Source of the DNA: Vibrio nigripulchritudo ATCC 27043
Lineage (GTDB): Bacteria; Pseudomonadota; Gammaproteobacteria; Enterobacterales; Vibrionaceae
Assembly (NCBI RefSeq): GCF_000222685.1
Contig: NZ_AFWJ01000322.1
Span: 29,230-93,229 of the forward strand
Reading direction: 5' to 3'
Length of the DNA: 64,000 nucleotides
The position numbers and the translations under genes are program-made. Of the stretch, positions 17,312 to 24,730 are shown one piece after another (positions within the stretch are counted from its first letter, which is position 1; each line of letters opens with the position of its first letter). The notes beneath the pieces were generated by a model that was not told the DNA's origin, made no database searches, and was given only the letters and a program-made list of their open reading frames with translations.

Positions 17312-17755
17312 TTAGCTTTCTGCTACGCCTGCGATAACGGCTTCGGCGGTCGCATCTTGTATGGACAGGAACATAGATTTCACCTGACCAGTCGGCGTAC
17401 GCATCGGGTTTAAAGTGATGTTCTGATACATGAATTCGGCTTGCTGGGTAATCGGGCGCACATTGCGGCAGCGGAACAGGTATGGACGCTGACGCCAGGT
17501 AATAAAGCTGCGACAACCCAGGTTGTAAACAGGTTTGGCTTTCAACACAAACCACTCTTTTGGGATTTCCGGGAACACTTCAAACAGGGACTTGCCTATT
17601 GCTTCGTGTGCCTGTTTTCCACTGTGATGGGTCATAAAGCCGTTCCAGACTTGAATGTTGTAATTCTCATCCAACACCACCAAGCCCATTTCGACGTTCT
17701 GTACCATGTCCACCATCCAGTGGAACTGTTCAAATTCTGCAGGTAGATTCAGCAT
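17312..17755 (-). CDS. PAS-domain protein
   Basis: The 147-residue protein is essentially a single PAS domain. It begins near residue 15 with MVQNVEMGLVVLDENYNIQVWNGFMTHHSG, and ends with the beta strands LNPMRTP...MFLSIQDAT. No output domain is attached, so it probably works through a partner. It starts exactly where the upstream response-regulator gene stops (shared base in TAATG), so the two are translationally coupled and likely one signalling module. Whether it binds haem, flavin or nothing cannot be told. Confidence 0.85.
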   Translation of the reverse strand: MLNLPAEFEQFHWMVDMVQNVEMGLVVLDENYNIQVWNGFMTHHSGKQAHEAIGKSLFEVFPEIPKEWFVLKAKPVYNLGCRSFITWRQRPYLFRCRNVRPITQQAEFMYQNITLNPMRTPTGQVKSMFLSIQDATAEAVIAGVAES

Positions 17756-18759
17756 TACAACTCATCCTCCATCAAGTACGCCAGTTTGTTATCCAACAAA
17801 GGAAGAGATTCGTCTACAAACATAAACAGCAGGTCACACTTAATGTTAGTGCCGTCGATGTTGTAGCTTACTTCGAAGGTCATGGTTTTAGTAAACGCAC
17901 CCGCTGTGCTCTGAATAATGGAATCAATAGGAATGTGTTGCCCTAAAAGAACGGGTGAACTCTGGAAAAAGCGCACTTCTGATTGCTCGCCCAATCCATT
18001 AAGGAAAGAGCCCACCAATATATTGGATACGTCCATCAGAAGTTCGAGCTCTTCGTGCTCGTTGTCGGCAGGCACCTGCATCAGTTTGTTAATGTCACTG
18101 ACGGATGAATCACTCAGCAAAACCAATGCTTCACCTGCAATACCCTCTCCACTGAACCCCTGACAGACACCGGATACCTGATCGTTATCAGCAAGGTCCC
18201 TAAGCGCCATATGCAATTCGCTCACTTCAAAAATATTGACGTTAGGTAAAGGGAGATGAACGAATACATCAAAATGACGAGCAAGCGCATCCGCTGCCCG
18301 ACCAATGGCAACGTTAGCCACTTCCATGTAAATATCACGCCTCTTGAGTACTGGTAACTCAACAGGCGAAGGCATATAGGTTTGAGGTTGTGTGGGCGGC
18401 TCAATAAGGCTTTTAAGCACATCTTTCAAAGCATCTTTATTGATGGGCTTTTGAATGAAGGCTTTCGCCCCCAAAGACATGACTTTCTCTTTAGCTTTTG
18501 GCTGAATATCCCCCGATACCACCACCACTTTAATATCGATTCCACGTTTCCCGATTTCTTCTAACGTGCCGTATCCATCCAGCTCAGGCATCGTCAGGTC
18601 TAGGAACATAAGTTTGAATTCACGCGTTTGAAGTTGTTCTAATGCGTCTAATCCATGGACAGCAAAGGTTATATCTGCTCCTAAAGAAGCAGGTAGTGAA
18701 CGTGCCATCTGTTTACGGGCTAGCGCGGAGTCGTCACAGATCAATATAGGAAATGACAT
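17755..18759 (-). CDS. Response regulator with CheC-like output domain
   Basis: The 334-residue protein has a receiver domain at residues 1-120, with acidic pair D9/D10, phosphoacceptor D54 (FLDLTMPELDG) and K104, all intact. A C-terminal region at about 140-334 resembles the CheC/CheX phosphatase fold, with MDVSNILVGSFLNGLGE near residue 245 in place of the usual E-x-x-N helix. Such proteins may dephosphorylate a chemotaxis-type regulator instead of binding DNA. It is coupled to the downstream PAS protein; no kinase is adjacent. Confidence 0.8.
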   Translation of the reverse strand: MSFPILICDDSALARKQMARSLPASLGADITFAVHGLDALEQLQTREFKLMFLDLTMPELDGYGTLEEIGKRGIDIKVVVVSGDIQPKAKEKVMSLGAKAFIQKPINKDALKDVLKSLIEPPTQPQTYMPSPVELPVLKRRDIYMEVANVAIGRAADALARHFDVFVHLPLPNVNIFEVSELHMALRDLADNDQVSGVCQGFSGEGIAGEALVLLSDSSVSDINKLMQVPADNEHEELELLMDVSNILVGSFLNGLGEQSEVRFFQSSPVLLGQHIPIDSIIQSTAGAFTKTMTFEVSYNIDGTNIKCDLLFMFVDESLPLLDNKLAYLMEDEL

Positions 18760-19084
18760 TAATTCACCATAGGTCGCGTATGAAAAGCATACTTAAAAAT
18801 AATTGCTAATACCCAGAACATATTACGTTTTTCGATAAATTATCACTTGGGTATCTTTAAACAGAATGGTGAACTTTAACACATCTAAAGATTAAATCAG
18901 CGCAAGATTCCCACCACTTCTATATACAATATAGGATATAAATGGCGTAAGGAACGGCATATTGTGTAACTGATTAATTAATAAGCGTATTTTATGCTAT
19001 TTGCACCGCTGGCTCGCTTTTTGAACAATTTCATCACATGTTGCATACCATCCACACAATGTGAGCCAAATAGTGAGCACAAAA
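18760..19084. other. Intergenic region
   Basis: About 325 bp, AT-rich. It holds the promoter side of the response-regulator gene and a weak ATACCCA/TGGGTAT inverted pair (18809-18854). I see no ORF or RNA gene. Confidence 0.5.
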
Positions 19085-19107
19085 AAGCCTTCCACTTGGG
19101 AAGGCTT
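19085..19107 (-). terminator. Terminator for membrane protein gene
   Basis: A 9-bp stem (AAGCCTTCC / GGAAGGCTT) with a 5-base loop, followed on the minus strand by a T-run (complement of 19081-19086). Confidence 0.85.
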
Positions 19108-19140
19108 CTTCAAAAAATTCTTTTTTACCGTTTTTGCAAA

Positions 19141-19503
19141 TTAAGCTTCTGCTTCTGCAATCTGACCCGGCTTCTTGGTGATACTCTGGCGATAGCTGAA
19201 CCACAGATAAGTGATGACTAAAGAGAAATAAAGGTAAGTTAATGCAAACACCAGTGGCGATGTCATTAAGCCTTTATTCACACCGACCATAACACCAACG
19301 ACGGTGATCGTGAGCTTTGAAAGCATGCCGCACAATAACAGGAAAACAGCAAATGCCGGGAAGCGAGAGCTACGGAAAGAGAACCAGTAGCAGCTACCTA
19401 CTGCTAGCGCTGATACCGCCAGACCCAACATGAAAGAATGAAAATGATCCGCAGAAGCAACACCTGCAGAAATCGAAGCGAGCATTATTAAAATCAGTTT
19501 CAT
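19141..19503 (-). CDS. Small integral membrane protein, 120 aa
   Basis: I do not recognise a named family. The 120-residue protein has about four hydrophobic helices (residues about 3-20, 24-43, 50-72 and 82-103) with short loops and a polar, acidic C-terminus. The first helix, ending ASADHFHS, could alternatively be a signal. There are no catalytic motifs. It is a monocistronic unit with its own terminator. Confidence 0.7.
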   Translation of the reverse strand: MKLILIMLASISAGVASADHFHSFMLGLAVSALAVGSCYWFSFRSSRFPAFAVFLLLCGMLSKLTITVVGVMVGVNKGLMTSPLVFALTYLYFSLVITYLWFSYRQSITKKPGQIAEAEA

Positions 19504-19862
19504 ATATTCACCTTCACTTAAATAAAGAGAATGCGTCCTTTCATATTCAAAATCTTAGTTTTCAGTCGCTATTTTGCGCATTTATTGCCCAATTTCAAGT
19601 AAAAAACACGATAAAACTGCATTGTTTTTCGTACATTAAGCACGCGTTTACAAACAGTTAACAGCAGAAACATTTAGTTACACCCTCAAGTATTGATATT
19701 GCTAGTTAAAAGTAATTATTTAATGCTTTTGTTACAGTTAATTAACATTTAAATTTCTCATCACTAATTTAAGGGAAATTCTATTTTCGGGAGCTCGATC
19801 ATCACATGTACCCCAGCTTTGTGAGATACCATTAGTGTTTTATAAACCACCAGAGCTTCGTT
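19504..19862. other. Intergenic region before the diguanylate cyclase
   Basis: About 360 bp, AT-rich, between divergent genes. It holds an in-frame ATG (19806) and TAG (19833) just before the diguanylate cyclase frame. Otherwise nothing recognisable. Confidence 0.5.
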
Positions 19863-21077
19863 TTGTTTGATAGTACTTATGGCGTGGTCATTCAGCGCAA
19901 TTTTAAAGCGCTCTACGTTGACTTAGCATTCGCCAAAATTTATGGGTTCGATTCCCCAGAAGATATCTACCAGCTAGATAGCTTGCTTGATCTTATCGCT
20001 CCCTGTGATCATCAAGAAGCTCTGAATACCTACCAAAGAATCCTTGCGAATCAGCAGCGTCCAAGAATGCACTCCTCTATAAATGTGGATCGCTACGGCA
20101 GAGAGTTTTCGGTTCTGGCTATCGACCATGTCATTGAGTGGGAAGGTAAGCCTGCACTTCAAGTTACGATCATCGATATGTCGGCTCAGGAAGAAGCAAT
20201 GCTTCAGTTGCAGGAAAACGAACGACGCTACCGAGAGCTGGTGGAAGGCTCCCTTCAGGGCATCTTGGTACACCGTGACTTCAAACCACTTCTGGTGAAT
20301 CAGACTTATGCAAAAATGCTCGGTTATCCGAGCGTCGATGCTCTGATTTCGACAGGTACCATCTTTTCTCATATTCCTGAAAAGTATCAGGATGTAGCAC
20401 GTTCCCGATACGACATGCTGCTGGCAGGCGAAAATACGAGCCAGAATGTCACCGTTCGAAACTTCCGACTCGACGGTTCTACCGCTTATTTCAAGCTCTC
20501 TGAACGAGTGATTGACTGGGACGGTCAGCCAGCCGTTCAGGTATCGGTATTAGACGTGACCGAGCAGCTTATTCTGGAAGAAAAACTGACGTACCAAGCG
20601 AATCATGACTCTTTAACGGGTCTGCATAACCGCCGTTTCATGACTTCGACATTAGAAAGCCGCTATAAGCTGGATCAGTCGATGAGCTGCATCCTCATTG
20701 ATCTTGATGATTTTAAGTCCGTCAATGATAAGCACGGTCACGCTGGTGGCGATAAGACGCTACGTGCCTTTGCGGCAGTTTTAAATGAAGTATTAGGCAG
20801 CCACGCTTTTAGTGCTCGCTGGGGCGGTGAAGAGTTCATTATCTGTATGAGCGATTACAACTATGAACAAGCATTGTGTTATGCCCAAGCGATAAAATCG
20901 GAAATCAATAAGTGGAACTTTGAAGAAGCCACCACGGCTTCTTTTGGTGTCGCCTGTTCCTGTGATTCTGACTCTGATTACAGCCTTATGATCCAGCGGG
21001 CAGACCGCGCACTGTATGAAGCAAAACGTCTTGGAAAAAACTGCATCGTCACTACGGATAACGATTTTTACAGTTAG
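19863..21077 (+). CDS. PAS-PAS-GGDEF diguanylate cyclase
   Basis: The 404-residue cytoplasmic protein has two PAS domains (about 1-110 and 120-235), then a GGDEF domain with DSLTGLHNRRF, DLDDFKSVNDKHGHAGGD and an intact active site RWGGEEF, so it should make cyclic di-GMP. The inhibitory RxxD site before GGEEF is absent. The start is problematic: the only usable codon is TTG at 19863, with no good ribosome-binding site, and it begins inside the first PAS domain. An in-frame ATG at 19806 is cut off by TAG at 19833. The N-terminus may be damaged or misread. Confidence 0.85.
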   Translation: MFDSTYGVVIQRNFKALYVDLAFAKIYGFDSPEDIYQLDSLLDLIAPCDHQEALNTYQRILANQQRPRMHSSINVDRYGREFSVLAIDHVIEWEGKPALQVTIIDMSAQEEAMLQLQENERRYRELVEGSLQGILVHRDFKPLLVNQTYAKMLGYPSVDALISTGTIFSHIPEKYQDVARSRYDMLLAGENTSQNVTVRNFRLDGSTAYFKLSERVIDWDGQPAVQVSVLDVTEQLILEEKLTYQANHDSLTGLHNRRFMTSTLESRYKLDQSMSCILIDLDDFKSVNDKHGHAGGDKTLRAFAAVLNEVLGSHAFSARWGGEEFIICMSDYNYEQALCYAQAIKSEINKWNFEEATTASFGVACSCDSDSDYSLMIQRADRALYEAKRLGKNCIVTTDNDFYS

Positions 21078-21292
21078 ACCAACGTTAAGTTAACAGCCTC
21101 GCAACATTGTCAATACCTATATCCAGCCTACTCCACCCCGATCTCGAAATTTCTCCAACTTTATGTTGAAAAAGGGATTCCAATCACATTGAGATTGTTT
21201 ATAATCCGCGCGCAGTTCTTGTGTCTTTTTTTGATAAAGACAAAAAATTTTTTAGTAACCAACTTCCCCTCGCGGGTGTATTGAGAAGAGAA

Positions 21293-22528
21293 ATGAATAA
21301 AATCGATAAAGCGATGCGAATTCTTCTTGCCGGATTCTGTATCAATCTTTGTTTGGGTATCTTGTATGCGTGGAGCGTATTCAACAAAGCCTTGGTCAGT
21401 GACTTCGGTTGGAGTGCATCAGACGCCTCTCAGCCTTACGCAATCGCAACGATCACATTCTCTATCTGTCTTCTTGTTGCTGGTGTACTGCAAGACCGTA
21501 TGGGTCCACGTAATATCCTGATTCTTGGTACCGCCCTGACTGGTCTTGGTATGATCGGTTCAAGCTTCGCGGATTCTGTACTAATGCTAAACATTACGTT
21601 TGGCGTTATCACAGGTGCGGGTATCGGTTTTGGCTACGCGTGTTTGTCTCCTTCTGCAATGAAGTGGTTCCATTCTTCTAAGAAAGGTCTGGTTAACGGT
21701 CTGATTGCAGCGGGCTTTGGCCTTGCCGCGGTTTACCTTGCTCCGGTAACTTCTGCGCTGATTTCTTCTTACGGCATCAACTCCAGCTTTATGATTCTGG
21801 GTATTGGTGTTTTGATCATTGCTGTTCCGCTTGCATGCACCATTAACAACCCACCAGCGGGTTACACGCCTGAAGAGCCAAAAGTAAAAGCAGGTAAAGC
21901 GCCAGTAGCTACGAAGAAGCCTGTTGATATTTCCTGGAAGAACATGCTGAAAACGCCTCAGTTCTACTCTTTGTGGATCATGTACGCTTTTGCAGCGTCA
22001 GCAGGTCTGATGATCATTGGTAACATCACCAACATAGCAAGCGTTCAGGCGAACCTGCCAAATGCAGTTTACCTGGCTTCTATCCTTGCGGTATTTAACT
22101 CAGGCGGTCGTGTTGCGGCGGGTATCCTTTCCGACAAAATCGGTGGTGTTCGCACTTTGCTTCTTGCGTTTGTTCTTCAGGGCATCAACATGGTTCTGTT
22201 TGCAACCTTTACTTCAGAATTCACGCTGATCATCGGTACTGCCATTGCAGCAGTCGGCTACGGCACGCTTCTGGCGGTATTCCCATCTATTACTGCGGAA
22301 TACTACGGTTTGAAAAACTACGGCACCAACTATGGCGTGCTTTACACCTCATGGGGTATCGGTGGTGCTATCGGTGCAGCGGTTGTGGGTTACTCTATGA
22401 CTAATGGCGGAGGCTTCGGTCTGGCGTACACGATTTCAGCCGTAATGATGGGTGTTTGTGTGGTACTGGCTCTTATCACTAAGCCAATCAGCGAAGCGAA
22501 AGCAGCAGAGCTTAAAACAGCCGCTTAA
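21293..22528 (+). CDS. OFA-family MFS carboxylate transporter
   Basis: The 411-residue, 12-helix major facilitator belongs to the oxalate/formate antiporter family (YhjX-like), which moves small carboxylates across the inner membrane. Visible features are the first helix with NLCLGILYAWSVF, the inter-helix 2-3 loop QDRMGPRN, and the second-half repeat LSDKIGGVRTLL. I chose the ATG at 21293, preceded by GAAGAG, over a GTG at 21221 that adds 24 hydrophilic residues unlike the family. The exact substrate is unknown. A strong terminator follows. Confidence 0.88.
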   Translation: MNKIDKAMRILLAGFCINLCLGILYAWSVFNKALVSDFGWSASDASQPYAIATITFSICLLVAGVLQDRMGPRNILILGTALTGLGMIGSSFADSVLMLNITFGVITGAGIGFGYACLSPSAMKWFHSSKKGLVNGLIAAGFGLAAVYLAPVTSALISSYGINSSFMILGIGVLIIAVPLACTINNPPAGYTPEEPKVKAGKAPVATKKPVDISWKNMLKTPQFYSLWIMYAFAASAGLMIIGNITNIASVQANLPNAVYLASILAVFNSGGRVAAGILSDKIGGVRTLLLAFVLQGINMVLFATFTSEFTLIIGTAIAAVGYGTLLAVFPSITAEYYGLKNYGTNYGVLYTSWGIGGAIGAAVVGYSMTNGGGFGLAYTISAVMMGVCVVLALITKPISEAKAAELKTAA

Positions 22529-22550
22529 TTAGATTTGAATCTCTACAGAG

Positions 22551-22580
22551 AAAGAGCTTACCCTTAACGGTAAGCTCTTT
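22551..22580 (+). terminator. Terminator after MFS gene
   Basis: A perfect 12-bp stem (AAAGAGCTTACC / GGTAAGCTCTTT) with a 6-base loop and a long T-run. Confidence 0.93.
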
Positions 22581-22595
22581 TTTTATGCGACGAAT

Positions 22596-24218
22596 ATGCT
22601 TTCACAACCACCTGAATTACCCGTTGATTACTATCACACCAATTTCCAGCTTTTGTTGAATAACGCTGTTCAGACTTATGATGATCTTCTTGCCGATGAA
22701 GAAAAGAGCTGGATTGAGTCGTACAACAAACTAGATAAAGCGTCTCAATGCCTGCTGATCCGTCTGCTTTCGCGCAAGGGAGAGTGGTTTCGAAGTGATA
22801 AACTGGTATACCGAGAAATTTGGGATATCACAGCGTGTCTGGCTCAGCTTAGTGAACACAAGCTTATCTTTCTTCCTGACGAACTGAATTGCAAACAACT
22901 GGCTCATTCGCTGCTCACAAAGCCTGAAATCTCAGCCCTCTACCCTGACCTGAATAAGCAGCTTCCCAAATCTGATTTAATCAACCTATTGCCCGATGAA
23001 GAAGTCGATATAGCGACATTGCCATTTACCTGTATTCAGTTACTTCATGCCGAGTTGATGCCGATCTTTACGGCGCTGTTTTTTACTAACACACATCAGG
23101 ATTTCACCCAGTTTGTCTTGTCTGATTTAGGGCTGAATCGTTTTGAAAGCTACCCATTGAGTCGGAAGCTTCGCTACTTCAACCATAGGGATGAGCTGCT
23201 CTCACTGCTCCAAATTGGTGATATTGGTAATCAGTATTATGAATATCGAAAAGCCCCTCTTGAACATATTCAGCATTGGCTCAATGCATTACCATCCAAA
23301 AGTGGTCATCAGGATGTCGATAAAAAACGCTCTCACCTCATCAATAAACTGGCTAGAGACTTAGAACGCCACGAGCAATTTGACGAAGCGATTGCGCATT
23401 TCAGCGAAAACGCTTTGCCACCAAGTCGGGAACGACGTGTCCGCATGTGGGAAAAAATGGGGTTAGACAAACAAGCCCTAGCTCTCATCCAAGATATGCT
23501 GAGCTCACCTTACGATGTGGATGAATGGGAAGTTGCCCAACGAATTGAACGAAAGCTAGTGAAAAAGCTTGGTGATAAGCCTTCTCCAGCAACGAAGCCG
23601 AAGTTTGAAGAGGTATACATTGAACTGGATTTGTCTGAACAACGCGTCGAGGTAGCCACTCAAATCCACTACAACCAGTCTGGTTGGGAGACTTACTATT
23701 TAGAAAACTGTTTTCTGAATGGGTTGTTTGGACTGGTATTTTGGGATTCGATCTACGCGCCCGTTCAGGGGGCCTTTAACCACGCCTACCAGTACCGTCC
23801 TCTAGACCTCTATCGCCCGGAATTCAGTGAAAACCGGTCTGAGCTGATTGAGACCGATATTCAACGGTTTTTAACTTTGGGTTATGAGCCCCTCATAGAG
23901 CGCTACAACCAAAAGTATGGCATAGCGAACCCATATGTCATTTGGGACGTGTTTACCCCAGAGCACATCACACAGGCTAGCATTGCGCTACCTGAAGAAC
24001 AGTTGGTTGAATTGTTTCGTGTGATGCTTTCAGACATGCGAAATTTCCGTGCGGGTCAGCCCGATCTGGTTGCCTTTAAAAATGGAGAGCTCAAATTTAT
24101 CGAAGTCAAAGGACCTGGCGATAAACTTCAGCAAAACCAAATTCGCTGGCTACAGAAATTCCAGCAACTGGGTGTGAATGCCGAGGTCTGCTATGTGAAC
24201 TATTCCAAGAAAAAATGA
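22596..24218 (+). CDS. FAN1-like VRR-NUC nuclease
   Basis: The 540-residue protein matches bacterial homologues of FAN1, structure-specific nucleases that cut branched DNA and help repair interstrand crosslinks. The C-terminal VRR-NUC (PD-(D/E)XK) domain, about residues 440-535, shows GQPDLVAF, then FIEVKGPGDKLQQNQ. These carry the catalytic Asp, Glu and Lys. The N-terminal half is the helical SAP/TPR-like region, with LLIRLLSRKGEWFR typical of the family. The ATG lies soon after the previous terminator and lacks a strong ribosome-binding site. Confidence 0.9.
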   Translation: MLSQPPELPVDYYHTNFQLLLNNAVQTYDDLLADEEKSWIESYNKLDKASQCLLIRLLSRKGEWFRSDKLVYREIWDITACLAQLSEHKLIFLPDELNCKQLAHSLLTKPEISALYPDLNKQLPKSDLINLLPDEEVDIATLPFTCIQLLHAELMPIFTALFFTNTHQDFTQFVLSDLGLNRFESYPLSRKLRYFNHRDELLSLLQIGDIGNQYYEYRKAPLEHIQHWLNALPSKSGHQDVDKKRSHLINKLARDLERHEQFDEAIAHFSENALPPSRERRVRMWEKMGLDKQALALIQDMLSSPYDVDEWEVAQRIERKLVKKLGDKPSPATKPKFEEVYIELDLSEQRVEVATQIHYNQSGWETYYLENCFLNGLFGLVFWDSIYAPVQGAFNHAYQYRPLDLYRPEFSENRSELIETDIQRFLTLGYEPLIERYNQKYGIANPYVIWDVFTPEHITQASIALPEEQLVELFRVMLSDMRNFRAGQPDLVAFKNGELKFIEVKGPGDKLQQNQIRWLQKFQQLGVNAEVCYVNYSKKK

Positions 24219-24439
24219 TAAAAAAATTTGCGTAATTTTCATTTCTTGCTAAGTGATTGGATCTTCGAATGATTCGTCCACATGCCTTTTTGTAAGTTAT
24301 TGGTTTGTGTTTTTGAGGTATTGTCGCCTGAACCGAATCCGCTGATCCACTTTAAAATCGTTGGCTATAATCTTTGTGAGATTTACTAACCGATGTTGGT
24401 AAATCACTCTGAAAAACATTCCTCACAGGAGGGTTTAAG

Positions 24440-24619
24440 ATGAGTATTCAAGATAAAATTGAGGACTTGGAACAACAAATCTACATCGCTTGTTCCGAAG
24501 GTAATTTCGACCAAATGTATCAGCTAGAGAATGAACTGGAACAACTGCGGGGTCGAATCGCCTTTGGAATGGAGGATGACCCTTACGCCTTAAGTGGGCT
24601 GCTCGCAGGCGATAAATAG
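24440..24619 (+). CDS. Small hypothetical protein, 59 aa
   Basis: This 59-residue gene has an excellent ribosome-binding site (AGGAGGG seven bases before the ATG) and a terminator 35 bases after its stop, so it is very likely real. The protein is acidic and probably a short coiled coil, with two heptad-like stretches (IEDLEQQIYIA and MYQLENELEQLRGR), then a tail ending LSGLLAGDK. I do not know its function. It stands alone between the nuclease gene and the convergent TorS gene. Confidence 0.75.
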   Translation: MSIQDKIEDLEQQIYIACSEGNFDQMYQLENELEQLRGRIAFGMEDDPYALSGLLAGDK

Positions 24620-24654
24620 TTATGTTCCGAGCTGATTTAATCAGCATTGAAATC

Positions 24655-24683
24655 AAAACCCCGACAATGAACATCGGGGTTTT
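24655..24683 (+). terminator. Terminator after 59-aa gene
   Basis: A perfect 10-bp stem (AAAACCCCGA / TCGGGGTTTT) with a 9-base loop, then AATTTTT. A smaller palindrome, GCTGATTTAATCAGC, precedes it at 24631-24645. Confidence 0.9.
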
Positions 24684-24730
24684 AATTTTTCTGGCACTGG
24701 CTCTAATGTCTGTTGAGCTTTGCTATCAGG

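Noticed and set aside
18809-18854. ATACCCA/TGGGTAT pair resembling the ends of the MITE
   Set aside because: Only 7 bp match and the longer conserved ends are missing, so it is not a second copy.
21221-21292. GTG start 24 codons upstream for the OFA transporter
   Set aside because: The added residues are hydrophilic and unlike the family; the ATG at 21293 has a fair ribosome-binding site.
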